Below are positions 1-12,179 of a stretch of DNA of 64,000 nucleotides, one piece after another. The stretch covers positions 248,001 to 312,000 of the forward strand of contig ML769419.1 of the NCBI GenBank assembly GCA_009733575.1. The letters run 5' to 3'. Position 1 is the stretch's first letter. The number at the start of each line of letters is the position of its first letter. This DNA is from Gymnopus androsaceus JB14. Lineage: Eukaryota > Basidiomycota > Agaricomycetes > Agaricales > Omphalotaceae. Made by a program: the position numbers and the translations under genes. The notes beneath the pieces are model-generated. The model searched no databases, was not told the origin of the DNA, and saw only the letters and a program-made list of their open reading frames with translations.

Positions 1-554
1 AATGGGACCAGTGAGACTCAAGAATGAGACACAAGGTTGGGTATGTGGGATGGCTTATAAGATGAGTATGCTGAGTATGGCTTGCTACATTGCGATTCAA
101 TCTATGGGCAAGATATGAGTTCAATGCCAATTCAACTCAATTGGAGACATACTGAGTTAAGATCAGGACACCCATAGTCAACGGTAAAAAGTAATTAAAG
201 TAAATCAAAAATAAAATACAGAGAAAGCAGCCTCTGAAGTTTTTGACAGCAGCTGAATCTGACCTGTAAGTAGCTTTGACTTGTGATTACCAAGAACTAA
301 TGGTTAGTATGCATTAAACCAGCCCAAGACTTTTTGGATGTTATGCGTAAATCTCACAGCAATGGGTGGCATCATAGAGTAGTAACGCGTTGAGATAATT
401 CCAGGTGCAAAGGAATCAAGTTATGCATTGTCCATGTTGGCTAGGATTCAAACCATTCCGGTAGTAGGAGGCACAAGACCTGTTATGAACAGGAGTAGGA
501 GCAAAAAGAGATAGAAATGACATGTGTACAACAAGTTTTTGACATATTATCATT
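1..554. other. Intergenic, nothing recognised
   Basis: AT-rich sequence left of the Ulp1 remnant. I see no coding frame, terminal repeat or RNA gene here. It may hold the decayed 3' part of the neighbouring peptidase gene. Confidence 0.5.
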
Positions 555-3079
555 ACTCAATCAGAGGCAACCTTTGTCCAACAGTTCCTGAGCCAATCTC
601 AAATGCTTGCCAACCATATCATCAGTAAATGGTAGGTGGTGCATTGCATCCAAGCTTCCATCCACAAAACCAAGGTCAATGATGTGTCTGAGGTGCCAAA
701 GTGTATGGACGCCGCAATCATACATATTGGGCTAAAATGGCACCTGTGATATGCTTTTAGTGAGAGGGCAAGCAGAGCAATTAGATACAATGTACTGTGG
801 CATGGTGATTGTACTTCCAGTGAGCCAAGTCACCTCTTAAGCGGACCACTTCATTTTGAGAACAAATGACTGCCAAGGGCTCCACAAGCCACATCAAAGC
901 CTGATGAAAAATTAGCCCATAATATGCGCCATCTTATTTTACAGAAGTACCATTATCAATGCTTTGTTTTTGCATTGTTCTGGGTGTTTACAGTGATTCG
1001 TTAAACACAGGTCTCAGAGACTGTCATATATTGATGCATTTCTGCGTATAGTCAATTCAGGTTGAATACCAATGATTTCTGTTGCCAATGATAGGGATAA
1101 AAACTTGGTCAAACGTAGCAAGTTTTTGGGTTCGCTGAGAATGAAAAGTTAGACATAAAGCTGACCTTGAAGAGAAAAAGCTCACCCAAGATTTATTTGC
1201 CTGGCACATCAATATAAGGATGAACATGACTCCGGGTCCTGACCTGGTACCGGCAGGTTTACCTGTGAGAAACCAGCCTGTTTTTTAACCTGCGGGTCCC
1301 GGTACCGGTTTCCCATGGGTTATGCCCAGTTGCAGGTCGCAATTTTTGTTTTCATCATGACCGGCCGGTACTGGTAGACCCGTGGGAACAAAACTTTGCC
1401 TCAATACTGGTGCAAATATCAGTACTAAGTGCCAATATAAAATAATAATATGATTAGTTAGTACTTACAGTGTGTATTCAGATGTATATTAAACCTCCTA
1501 GTACTTACATTTGGGAATTCTTGCTAAATCAACAACAAGTAAGACAATATATGTGTCATTAACATGCATATATGCAGCTATATTCACATGAAACTCTGTA
1601 AGTATCATCTTTACCCATATATAATGATAACCCACAACTCCTTTTGACTTAGTGGTAGAGCCCTGTATGCACAAAAAACCATTACTGATGACAGTTGCAT
1701 ACTTCAGTTCTACTACTGAATATAATGATAATATTTTATTCTAGATGTAATGGTTCTCAACATTTAGAGTTCAAAGTACTTACCAGTATTAAAACTAAGT
1801 AGTACTAATATGAGCAGTATTCACTACATTAACATGCACATATGCAGCTATAATAGTAGGGATAATACATTCAGTAGTTCAGAGATCTTATTTCCATAAT
1901 CCATGTTAAAAAATTTCTTTGAAGATTTTTAGTATTCTTATCTGTAATACTTTATTTAATACTGTACCAATACTTACTCAAATTTAGTACCAATATTAGT
2001 ATTAGGATTCAATACAAACATTAGTACATGATACTAGTAGTCTAGTACTACAAGTACTAATTCTAGTATCAATATTAGTATTTACACATAAATATTCTAG
2101 TATGCACAGGTTATACCGGTACCGGCCGGTTTACCTGTGGCAGGCCCCGGTATTGGTTAACCAGTTTCCCACGGGTTTAGACCGGTCACAGGTCGCTAGC
2201 TTTACCCTCCGGTTACCAGCATCACAGGTCCCGGTAAACCGGGACCCGGAGTCATGTCCACCCTTACCTCAATAGCTTATATCAGATCATATCATTGCCA
2301 ACCAGCTGATCAATAGAATAGACCTTGCTACAGTTGCCATTATCTTGGAACAAATGGTTAACCAGAAAAAAAGAACTAAGGCCTAAGGTCACGTGAGACT
2401 GGGTACACCATTTTTTGACAAAGTGGTTGATAATCTTGTCATCTACCCATTGACGAACTCCCAACGTCGTGAAATGTTTCTAGTTCACATACTTTGTCAT
2501 AGAAGTACCGATGTTTGGATATTGAACACGGGCCTACCATGGTGTTCAGAAGGAGACATGATCAGTACAAAGGCATCATGTACTGAGCTGATGAGATGTG
2601 CAAGTTGTTCATGACTTGCATCCAGATAGTCATCTAGTGTTTGCCAAAACCCAGACAGGGTTGATCTTTGAACACTCAAGGCCACCTCCAAGAATTTAGT
2701 CAAGCCATTCACTGCAGTAAGAATTGAAGGATTGGCAGCATGGCTTCAGAGGCAAAGAGGAATTCCCTGTCGCAAATCCCAGCCATCTTTTAGGATATCA
2801 ATGCAACGAGCAAGAAAGGAAAGTTGAGAAGTGAGTGACTCAGAGTGAGTAGTATGTTTTGTCATCAAGAGCCTTGGCAGTAGGAATGGGACTGGCAAAC
2901 AAACAACCACAATCAGCAAATGTAGGTCTATTTTTCTGCACTAATTCTGAGGATCCAGGAAGAAACAATTCAAGCAGGTCCATGTTGGTTTTGAGTTTGG
3001 ACAGAAAGATGCTCATATAGGTGCAGGATTCACCGAACAGTGGACATATGATGGGTGCACATAATGCCATTTTCCGCAT
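555..3079 (-). pseudogene. Ulp1/SENP-like cysteine peptidase (C48) remnant, split by a hAT MITE
   Basis: On the minus strand, pieces of a C48 (Ulp1) peptidase appear in family order. The N-terminal block with WVDD..INHFVKKWC (usual form W-L-N-D-E-I-I-N) lies at about 2464-2282. The HW motif (VFIPIIGNRNHW) is at about 1112-1069, an IYDSL block with the likely catalytic Asp at about 1035-1015, and YDCGVHTLWHL with the catalytic Cys at about 722-690. The pieces sit in different frames with stops between them, and a 1.05 kb hAT-type element (1215-2266) separates the first block from the rest, so the gene is dead. Open segments upstream (2712-2497 and 3079-2840) are probably the N-terminal region but I do not recognise them. 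In mushrooms such Ulp1 domains often accompany KDZ transposons; that link is inferred, and no KDZ transposase is visible. The family cleaves SUMO-like conjugates. Confidence 0.7.
1215..2266. mobile_element. Non-autonomous hAT element with 8-bp TSD
   Basis: Terminal inverted repeats start TAAGGRTGRACATGACTCC at both ends and continue into imperfect GC-rich subterminal repeats (CCGGTACCGG-type motifs) around an AT-rich core with no coding frame. The flanking 8-mers are CATCAATA (1207-1214) and CCTCAATA (2267-2274), 7 of 8 identical, as expected for a hAT target duplication. The element lies inside the Ulp1 peptidase remnant, between its N-terminal and histidine blocks. Confidence 0.8.
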
Positions 3080-4443
3080 TCGAATTGTTGCTCTGGATTC
3101 TTTTCAGTGGAATGCAGGATGGGAGAGGGAAGACCAAATACCTATTGCTAGTAATTCATGGCATTGGAGGAAGCAGCTGAATACAGCCTACAATCTGAGT
3201 TGAAAGTTTGAGCAAGATTTTGGGGGCTATGGAATTGCACTAAGTGGCTAAATACAGCCTGATGAACAAGGGAAAAAAGAGAGGATGATAGGAGCTGGCA
3301 AAAGAAGATACAGAAGAATATAAAGTAGTATAATGGAAAGAAGTTTTGAGATGAGTGTTTAGGTAGCATCTCTGACAGTTCAGTGTTAATTCCAAAATAA
3401 CTGTATACAATCTACAGAATCTCAATATTCGAACTAGAGCATCTGCTTGTGAAGCTTGGCAGTCAAGTGCCTACTTTGGTTGGGGGTGGAATGCTTAGAT
3501 GCAGGTAAAGCTTTAGATTTGGGTACAGCTAGCTCACAGGCGATTAGAAACTAATTGCACAAAGAGGGGCACTGAAACTCACGGAAGACTTTATCAAAAT
3601 CACCCACCATGTCATACCATTGCAGTTTCCACTCAAGACAGTAAGGTTTTTGCGGGGTGTTGGGGGCGGTAGGAGCTAGTTTATAGGTAGTAAATAATCA
3701 GAGTGGTGCTACAGTGCTAGGAATGTAATAAAACACACCATCTTCAACACCTGGATGTCCTTTTTGAGAACTTGACTGTTTTCGAATTTGAGCTCAGATT
3801 ACTAGTGTCATATTGCATTTATCTGTGTGGAACAGAGCGAAGTCCATGTACAATTGAATTTAGTGATACAGGTTATTTGCAAAAGCAGTCTTTGTCCTGC
3901 TGTGAGTGGCATTGTTGAGACAGCCTGAGTGGAACAGAGATAGGAGCCACATACCAAGCGGATTGAAACAACAACAGCTAGAATAGCAATTGAGAAGTCA
4001 ACATTGTATGGGAACCATTGAATTCAAGAACAGGAGTGAACTGTCAAGTTGACCAACCATTATTTATATAGTGCGCTTTTGCTTGAACCCAACCGATGCT
4101 GTAAATCCTTTTAAAAAAACACTGATAAGACTTCATAGAGCTTTTGTAAAGAGCTACAATAACTTCTGGAGCCCCAGGAATATGGCCGGGCAGCTGCTAA
4201 AATCCGGCCTGGCACCCAGGGCGCTTATTTGGCAGCCTACAGCACCTTCGGCACCCTCCCAAAATGGCAGAGTACCATCAAATACCACTTATCCATGAGT
4301 TCATAAAAAGATTGTGATAAGGTGATACACCTAGTTTGATGCCCATCCATTGGCGCCTATAGCATAATGTGCTCACTGGCGCTTATTTCCCGCCCTCTGG
4401 CGCTTATTTTGGAAAAAAAATGTCGGTGATTAGGCTTGATAAC
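3080..4443. other. Intergenic, nothing recognised
   Basis: No coding pattern beyond short chance frames. A GC-rich patch near 4180-4420 repeats the motif GGCGCTTATTT several times; a similar motif recurs near 21,940. Confidence 0.4.
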
Positions 4444-4699
4444 ACTGCATGCAGCCACTCATAAGTTTTCTCAACAAAGGGAAAACTTATGAAAAACAGC
4501 CAAAATGTGCTGAAAACAGAAGTTTCGGAACTAATGAAAGATTTTATACAAAACTTATGGAAATAAACTCCCTATTTATTTTCATAAGCTTTTCATAAAT
4601 TCTTTTTGTAGGTTCAGAAACATCTGTTTTAAGCCTTTTCCGGGTGTTTTCCATCAGTTTTTGATTTGCACCCTAGACTTATACAATGCTGCATGCAGT
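4444..4699. repeat. Imperfect inverted-repeat (fold-back) element
   Basis: Both ends carry ACTGCATGCAGC in inverted orientation. The halves pair further inward, for example GAAAACAGAAGTTTCGGAAC on the left against the reverse complement of GTTCAGAAACATCTGTTTT on the right. No target duplication is obvious. It is probably an old MITE; its class is unknown. Confidence 0.45.
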
Positions 4700-6896
4700 G
4701 TACTCGCTATGTATGTAAGTGACCGGACATTTGGGATTTTAATACAGTTTACCAGCAATGTACAGAACTTCTTGAATTTTAATGGTGAAATTCAGACTTT
4801 ACATGAAATTTAACCTCTAATAGGCTTTTGTTTTGAAGGCAAAGAGGCCCTCAGTACTGTATTATGCCCAAATAAGGACAATCTGCTATTTCATCCCTAG
4901 CATACATAGTGACATTATTTTCATGAACTTGTGGGTCTCAGTATGGCCCTCCAGTACCATAGTAGACATCCAAATTTTTTTGGGTCTCAATATGCATTGT
5001 ATGCCTTTCAATGAACAGTTCAATTTACTACCACCATCAACAATTGGGTATGCTACCCGAAAATGGCAATCTTGTGTCAGAATGAGTACACAATGAATTT
5101 TTTTTTGACATTGTTGTATTGAGGAAAAGTGAGGCCTAAATCCCACAAAAAGACTGGGTCAATTGTGTTCATTTACAGCCATTGTTGTTGAAATATAGCA
5201 TGTCCAGTCACTTGCACACATAGCAAGTATGTACTGTATTTTATGCTACTCCTGATGTTAATACATGCTGTATATACTTGAAAATGGTGGATTTTGTCAG
5301 AGTACATGAAAGACTTTCTCTGTGTGCTAAGCGCTGGTGATGTGCGGTTTCCAAATCGGGGGTGTGAATTTGATTTTGCTGTCATTGTATAATATGTCAC
5401 CATACCGTGATATGGTTGCATTTTATGTATTATAATGTGTCCTGAGCCCCCACCATGTAAGGACTTGGACCCGCCAGCATGGCAATCCCACTACTTAGTT
5501 CTGTTAGTGGAAAATATTAGCCAAATCCACTTGTAATTGTGCCAAGATGGAGTAAGCTTCTACTACCCCAACTCCAAGTTCCACATCTCAACTTTGTAAG
5601 CATGCAATCAAACAAATTCGGCATGGTTTCTACTGCTCCCTGCCAAAGGGAAAGGAAGTGGAGGCAGTGTGCAAGTGGAACGGAGGAGCAGGGGGAGCAT
5701 GGAGAGAGGGAATGAAGCGGTTCAACTCAGACGGCCACGAAACGGACTCACTGTAGGTACAAATTCTTTCTTTATTGAAGGCTGACTCGGCGTATCCACC
5801 TCCTTCCTCCTTCCTAGCCTTTCCTTCATGCGGGACCTCCCTACTCTCTAAACGTATTTGTCCACGCACTGTCACCCATAAATGGGATTGTCATCCATCT
5901 CAAGCTTTTATGAGCTGGAGATGACTACTTAAAGTTGGATTCGGGAAGGTGGTGAGTACATGCAAAACCTAGACCAACTCCCACTCTGCTACATTCCAAA
6001 CTCTTCGAAAAACTCATTTCACTCAGTCAATAGTCCTGGACAGTGGATAATTCAACATCGTTTGAGTAAAAGTCTGTGCTGCAACTGTTACAGGACCATA
6101 AGACAGTCTGCATGTGGTGGGTGAGTATGTTCAGCATGACAGATTGGGAGTGCGGAAGGCAACATGACTGGCTTCTTACATACGCCTTGACTGATTTCTT
6201 ATTCTGGTGACACTATTCATCACCTTAATCCCTTCGAGCTTTGATAATAATCACAATCAACCAGACTAGTACTAGCAATACCCCTTCCAGTTCTCCTCCA
6301 TGCATTGTATTGACTCTAAGGCGATGGCTTCCGAATTGATAACTGCATCTATGTCTATGTCTCCAATAATTCTTGCCCTCTCTCACAAGAATTCTTGGCC
6401 CATCTCAACAAAGATCAAATTTTCATGCCCAGATAATGACAAGGGCAGTGCAAATCCTGATGTAGGAGAAGAACGAGTCTTTGCATAATTGCATTTCCAG
6501 AGCTGGATGGGGAGAATCAAGATCAGGACAGCAATTAGTGATTAAGTAAAGGTTTGCTTGGCTCTAGTGGAGTCTTGCAAGGATTCTTCATCATGGATTT
6601 GTGGATTCTCCCTGTATATTCACCAATAAAACGTAGATGTCTGGAGTCTTTTCCTGGAATCCTCTGACTTCATAACCCATGAGCTTTCCTCATTGCTCAA
6701 ACTATCAACAATCTTAATGAGTGTAGGTGGGCTTTTCACTCATTATCAATGACCCACACGGTCAGAATTTCCGGCTTGAGAAAAGGTTTTGGTTCGATTT
6801 CCGTGAACGCAGCGAAGGCTCGGAAATTGACATCTGCAGATGTTAATGCGAACAGCTGCACTCCAATTCCTTGAATGGCAACGCAAAACATCTGCA
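4700..6896. other. Intergenic, nothing recognised
   Basis: Two kilobases without a convincing gene or repeat structure. The right half has somewhat higher GC, but no frame shows a recognisable domain. Confidence 0.4.
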
Positions 6897-8258
6897 GAGT
6901 CCACCCTGCATATTTACAGAAATTGAACTTCCCCCACGCCAAGATTTTCGGCATTCTCTCGCGCTAGTTTTGGTCAACATCTCAGCACTCAACGCTCGCC
7001 CCTAGCATGTACTACTCGGAATAAGTACGATATATATCTGATACATTCAAAACGCCGAAGAATACTGCATTTGCCTCATCGCACGACACACTCTCAGGGT
7101 CATTCCTGCACCATTTCATGAAGCAAAGCAGCCGTTCGATGAACTGTTTTTTGACTGATGGTATAGTTTTGGTGCCTACACTATTCTCCTTGCACCATCC
7201 TCGCATACCGTACCGGTGTAAGTATACACCTGGCGATATAGGTACTGAGCGGGGATTGTTAGGGAGATTGTGAGGAAGCCTGAGCATGATCCGTAAAGCC
7301 GCAGGGACTCATACTTTGTCACAACACTGGTGAATTCAACTGTAGGTACATCGTTACTGGTATGGGTTATATATATATGTTGTAGAAAAGGAATGATAAA
7401 CACAACAACAAGTAGATTGAATTAGAAGAAACAAATTTCAGTGCGAATTCGGTCCTTCTAATATTGTGCAGGTTTCAAAAAAGAAGAAAGAAAGCCTTGA
7501 GAGCTAGTAAATAGAAAATAAGTACGAAAAGCTTCAAAATATCAGAAAAGATGGCATACTCGAGTCATTCACGTCCATCCACTATTTGACACGGGTAAAA
7601 GTCCAGAAGCTGGCGCGGTCATTACCATTGGTGTTAAGTGTGACCTGTGACCATTACATTAATAAGTAAGTAAGTCTAGTACAGAAGAAAGATGAACGCA
7701 CGTTAGTACCGGCATCACCGTTGTCTAGATTCCAAAACAGTTTACCATCCGTCGTACTGATACTGTAGTGAATGATTAGACGCGAGACGTTGCAAGGAAC
7801 CAATTAGTAGAGTTCTAACTTGTATTGTCCTGAAGTCTTGCCCTCGGCAATTATGAATTCACAGGCACTGGCACTTCCAACGACTGAGTCACCGACCGAA
7901 GCGCCGGAGGAATCAACACTGGCATAGTTGATAGTTCCAACACTTTGAAACGTGTAATGTTTGTTAGATTTGAGAACGACCTGCCACTGGAAACATAGAT
8001 GTATCTTTAATATGTGGAATCAAAGTGCGGAATAAATATATTTTCATACCTTTTGGGTGTCGCTCGCGCTCTGAAGATCAACGGGTGCATCAGCGCTCTG
8101 AACATCGGCGCCTACAGTGCTGTCAGTAAGAGCGATGAGGGTGCTCCGGCTGACATTGACGATAACGTATTTTCCAGCTTCGAGAGTAGGCATTGTAGTA
8201 GAAGATCTAGTGGCTGTTATTGGGTAAAAGCAGAGGAGAATCGAATGAAGACAACCCT
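6897..8258 (-). repeat. Left arm of a 1.36 kb inverted repeat
   Basis: This arm is the reverse complement of 10733-12090. By eye the arms differ by a few substitutions and one 4-bp ACTT unit in the third lectin intron (present here, absent on the right). It contains the whole lectin gene, only about 65 bp upstream of its ATG, and about 685 bp downstream. The near-identity implies a recent duplication or ongoing gene conversion. Confidence 0.92.
7582..8193 (-). CDS. Beta-trefoil (ricin-B-like) lectin, left copy
   Basis: Four exons on the minus strand: 8193-8050, 7986-7820, 7762-7702 and 7644-7582, with GT-AG introns of 57-63 nt. They join in frame to 144 residues with no signal peptide. The protein starts with the LEAGKYVIVN strand typical of small fungal beta-trefoils, carries a QKW (Q-x-W-like) turn near residue 48 and ends in a FWTF strand. 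This fits an intracellular ricin-B-type lectin of mushrooms; a cospin/macrocypin-type beta-trefoil protease inhibitor is the main alternative. Such proteins are usually defence-related sugar binders. By eye the coding sequence matches the right copy; the only indel between the genes is 4 bp in intron 3. The two genes are divergent, with starts about 2.6 kb apart, so the spacer must hold both promoters. Confidence 0.8.
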
Positions 8259-8474
8259 ATTCAATGAAGACGGTAAATGTGTTTGGTGGGCATTGCTCTT
8301 ACATCAATCTTTAATCGCATCCCAGGATGTCTGTCACCTAGTCTTGTCACTGAAATTGTATTATTGGCGGAGTTTTGAGTACTTCCATTCAATAAAGATT
8401 GCGAACTCTATCACATTCCAGTATGTCTGTCACCTAGTCTTATCATTTAGGTTGTGTTATTAGTGGGGCTTCGA
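8259..8474. repeat. Spacer with a diverged ~98-bp tandem repeat
   Basis: The motif GTCTGTCACCTAGTCTTRTCA occurs at about 8330 and 8427, each followed by similar sequence. A related stretch ('CATTCAATAAAGAYTGCGAACTC') recurs near 9240. This is the upstream region of the left lectin copy beyond the palindrome arm. Confidence 0.5.
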
Positions 8475-9200
8475 GGATTATTCTACTGAACAACCCCGTT
8501 GATCCGAAACAACCCTTCTGGCAACCCCTTTGTATCTTTTGATTCCCGGTCACGCCGGATTTTGACCGAGGTGCAACTTTGACATGTATGCCGTCTGTGT
8601 CCAATGTGTCGATGGTCCACTATGATGACCCACGCCATGCCATCCTTCACCCTCCTCTTTGATCTAGCAACGTGCTCACGAAGCTGGAACCTTTTCAGTT
8701 GTACTTGGCAAGTACTTGGGAGTGGTATTGACAAAGAAGAGTAGCAAGGTTGGTATAGGTAATAGGTGCGCTTTTCTTTCTTGCAAGATACCCTCGGACT
8801 CACCAGCTTCTCTATATGTCAGATACTGCTCCACTCAATGTTGCCATGGAACATAGTCCCTTCAATTGAAACACCAATTCATCACTCAAATAATCCTAGG
8901 ATGACAGTGAACCCACTGCCAGGGAAAGGGCGGGCGCATGACTCGGTGTGTTCGCAGCGTTGCGCGGTCCACGACAGTCGGTCCCGGATGCCTGTGGCCA
9001 TCTTATTTTCAGTAGACCATTCACGTTCTTAATAGCTACTTATTCTATGTTCTCAATAGCTATACTCCTCCAATACACTTAGAGTTCAATTCTGCTGTGA
9101 CCCATTGCAACACTGGTGTCACTGCCACCGTTATGCGGGAATTTTGAGGGTTGTTAAATCCCAACAACCCCTTCAACAGGGTTGTTGAGTAGAATTATCC
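8475..9200. mobile_element. TIR element with 9-bp target duplication
   Basis: The ends are inverted copies of GGATWATTCTACTSAACAAC. Both sides are flanked by GGGCTTCGA (8466-8474 and 9201-9209). A 9-bp duplication fits Mutator-like elements; an 8-bp reading would fit hAT. A minus-strand open frame of 106 codons (8803-8483) lies inside but has no recognised domain. The element sits in the spacer of the lectin palindrome and is absent from the arms. Confidence 0.7.
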
Positions 9201-9325
9201 GGGCTTCGAATCTATCAAAAACAAGGCTTGTGTACTTGCATTCAATAAAGACTGCGAACTCATGTTCTAGAAAATTCAGGGGACACTGCTTCGTGTGGAA
9301 CATTTAGAGTGGGCTGATCAAAGTA

Positions 9326-9429
9326 GAGCTTATTAGCAATGTGTCTCGAAACATTTTCGGTGAAGTTTTGAATTCTTTTTGAATAGCTCCATGTCTCAAA
9401 TAATTTTGAGAAATGTTGCTAATAAGCTC
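9326..9429. mobile_element. Short palindromic MITE with TA duplication
   Basis: The inverted ends read GAGCTTATTAGCAA and are flanked by TA on each side. The 104-bp unit folds back on itself almost completely. This fits a Tc1/mariner-type MITE. Confidence 0.6.
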
Positions 9430-10732
9430 TAGTGCCCAAGCTACTGTATATTCAACTGACGGTCACGCGTCACAAGCTCTCAAAAAGTCGATAATTTACT
9501 GCTTTGGCCTGCTTTAGTGTCAAAAAACTTATAGATTCTAATTTTTGAGGAAGGTAATAGGCAGTACCTCCTAATGCCCTAATGCACTTACTGTGTCAAT
9601 GTTGTTTTCGACGAAATTTCAAATTCATAATCTGGTTCGAGTACCGATATTTATGGTAAGTCCAATTCACCGCTGTTCCAGGTCGGACTTCAGGTCGGAC
9701 TTCAGGCATTTCAGGATTTTGACAACTTTCTCGCCTCGGGCCTGTAAGCTTGTTAAATTCCGCTCCTGCAGGCACGAATAGTCAAGATTTCAATACTGTC
9801 GAAAGTTCTGCCTGTAATTCTAATCATCCAGCTCCACAAAACTTGTCATTTGACAATCGGAGAGAGGTTGCATCCGAGGGCCAAGACCAAAACTACCACA
9901 CCCTCCACGCGGCGATCCCATGGATTTTAGATTCTCCTTGATAAGTGGATTACGTCGATGTCCTAGCGCATATATTACTTATCAACTGACATGTTATTCC
10001 TTCCATAATTACAATTCAGTTCACTGTTGCATCAGGCATTCCTCGTTTAGTACTAGTTTCTCAAACTTCCACCCAGCGAACCACTTAGTTTCGTCTTGGA
10101 AGTTGGACTCTGGTACATTCACCCTGTACCTGCATTCAATGAGGATACTTCATGTGTCAGCGAGCTGTACATGCAACCCAATATATATATATATTCACTT
10201 CACTGACGAAAGGTAAGAGCCGACTCCTGGAGGCTGAGAGGCGAATCATGGTCCATAGAATGTCAAGAATATCTGGGCATATTTCTATGCATACTCTCAC
10301 ATCAATCTACTTGGTTCATTTATTCTAACAGGATACCTGTCGACCAGCATTACCGGACGAGAGTCGCTCTGAATTTTCGAAATTTCAACCCGTTCTCAAT
10401 GCGTGAGAACTCGTAAGTAGTATCAAATATCTAAGAAACACAAACGCGGTAAGGTCCAAGCGAACCGTAGTACTTCATTCCCTTCAAGACGCCTGTCTAT
10501 CTACAAGGATACTTCCTTCACCCGCATAAATCTGAATGGTAAGCCAGATATTGGAGATTTGTCATTGATGCGATATCGGATAAACTGCCGGAAGTTATTC
10601 CATTCCCTCTATCGGTCACTAATACTTACACCATCGCGTCGCATTATTATTGGCCTGAATCCGACTGAATATATGGATGAGAAACCAATTATAGTCATCC
10701 ACCAGAAACCGATAAATAGTCCAGTTCATCTG
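9430..10732. other. Spacer upstream of the right lectin copy
   Basis: No convincing gene. A 12-bp unit (AGGTCGGACTTC) is repeated in tandem near 9680-9705, and a TA-rich stretch lies near 10,180. It presumably contains the promoter of the right lectin copy, but no clear TATA box can be assigned. Confidence 0.4.
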
Positions 10733-12090
10733 AGGGTTGTCTTCATTCGATTCTCCTCTGCTTTTACCCAATAACAGCCACTAGATCTTCTACTACAATG
10801 CCTACTCTCGAAGCTGGAAAATACGTTATCGTCAATGTCAGCCGGAGCACCCTCATCGCTCTTACTGACAGCACTGTAGGCGCCGATGTTCAGAGCGCTG
10901 ATGCACCCGTTGATCTTCAGAGCGCGAGCGACACCCAAAAGGTATGAAAATATATTTATTCCGCACTTTGATTCCACATATTAAAGATACATCTATGTTT
11001 CCAGTGGCAGGTCGTTCTCAAATCTAACAAACATTACACGTTTCAAAGTGTTGGAACTATCAACTATGCCAGTGTTGATTCCTCCGGCGCTTCGGTCGGT
11101 GACTCAGTCGTTGGAAGTGCCAGTGCCTGTGAATTCATAATTGCCGAGGGCAAGACTTCAGGACAATACAAGTTAGAACTCTACTAATTGGTTCCTTGCA
11201 ACGTCTCGCGTCTAATCATTCACTACAGTATCAGTACGACGGATGGTAAACTGTTTTGGAATCTAGACAACGGTGATGCCGGTACTAACGTGCGTTCATC
11301 TTTCTTCTGTACTAGACTTACTTATTAATGTAATGGTCACAGGTCACACTTAACACCAATGGTAATGACCGCGCCAGCTTCTGGACTTTTACCCGTGTCA
11401 AATAGTGGATGGACGTGAATGACTCGAGTATGCCATCTTTTCTGATATTTTGAAGCTTTTCGTACTTATTTTCTATTTACTAGCTCTCAAGGCTTTCTTT
11501 CTTCTTTTTTGAAACCTGCACAATATTAGAAGGACCGAATTCGCACTGAAATTTGTTTCTTCTAATTCAATCTACTTGTTGTTGTGTTTATCATTCCTTT
11601 TCTACAACATATATATATAACCCATACCAGTAACGATGTACCTACAGTTGAATTCACCAGTGTTGTGACAAAGTATGAGTCCCTGCGGCTTTACGGATCA
11701 TGCTCAGGCTTCCTCACAATCTCCCTAACAATCCCCGCTCAGTACCTATATCGCCAGGTGTATACTTACACCGGTACGGTATGCGAGGATGGCGCAAGGA
11801 GAATAGTGTAGGCACCAAAACTATACCATCAGTCAAAAAACAGTTCATCGAACGGCTGCTTTGCTTCATGAAATGGTGCAGGAATGACCCTGAGAGTGTG
11901 TCGTGCGATGAGGCAAATGCAGTATTCTTCGGCGTTTTGAATGTATCAGATATATATCGTACTTATTCCGAGTAGTACATGCTAGGGGCGAGCGTTGAGT
12001 GCTGAGATGTTGACCAAAACTAGCGCGAGAGAATGCCGAAAATCTTGGCGTGGGGGAAGTTCAATTTCTGTAAATACGCAGGGTGGACTC
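10733..12090 (+). repeat. Right arm of the 1.36 kb inverted repeat
   Basis: Mirror copy of 6897-8258. The inner boundary is just after the AGGGTTGT upstream of the lectin ATG; the outer boundary is at GGGTGGACTC, after which left and right flanks are unrelated. A 91-codon open frame (11700-11975) exists in both arms only because they are copies; it has no recognised domain. Confidence 0.92.
10798..11405 (+). CDS. Beta-trefoil (ricin-B-like) lectin, right copy
   Basis: Exons 10798-10941, 11005-11171, 11229-11289 and 11343-11405 total 435 nt, giving 144 residues and a TAG stop. The introns are 63, 57 and 53 nt with GT-AG ends; the third lacks the 4-bp ACTT unit of the left copy. The start ATG follows TCTTCTACTACA and is the first in frame. 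Motifs are as in the left copy: LEAGKYVIVN near the N-terminus, QKW, GQY...TDGKLFWN, and a terminal FWTF strand. There is no secretion signal, so it is probably cytosolic. All exons are open, so both copies appear functional at the sequence level. Confidence 0.82.
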
Positions 12091-12179
12091 AATTTCTATT
12101 GTTGTCTTGAAATATCATGTGACCTGCTACACACGTATATAAGGGCTTGATGGACCCTCCATGGCATTAACCTCTCTTG

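Noticed and set aside
1645..1730. tRNA-like D-arm sequence TTAGTGGTAGAGC
   Set aside because: No cloverleaf can be drawn and there is no proper B box; it also lies in the core of a MITE.
7012..7287. 91-codon frame conserved in both palindrome arms
   Set aside because: Conservation follows from the recent duplication and there is no domain or codon evidence for a gene.
8483..8803. 106-codon minus-strand frame inside the 9-bp-duplication element as a transposase
   Set aside because: Too short, with no catalytic or zinc-finger motif.
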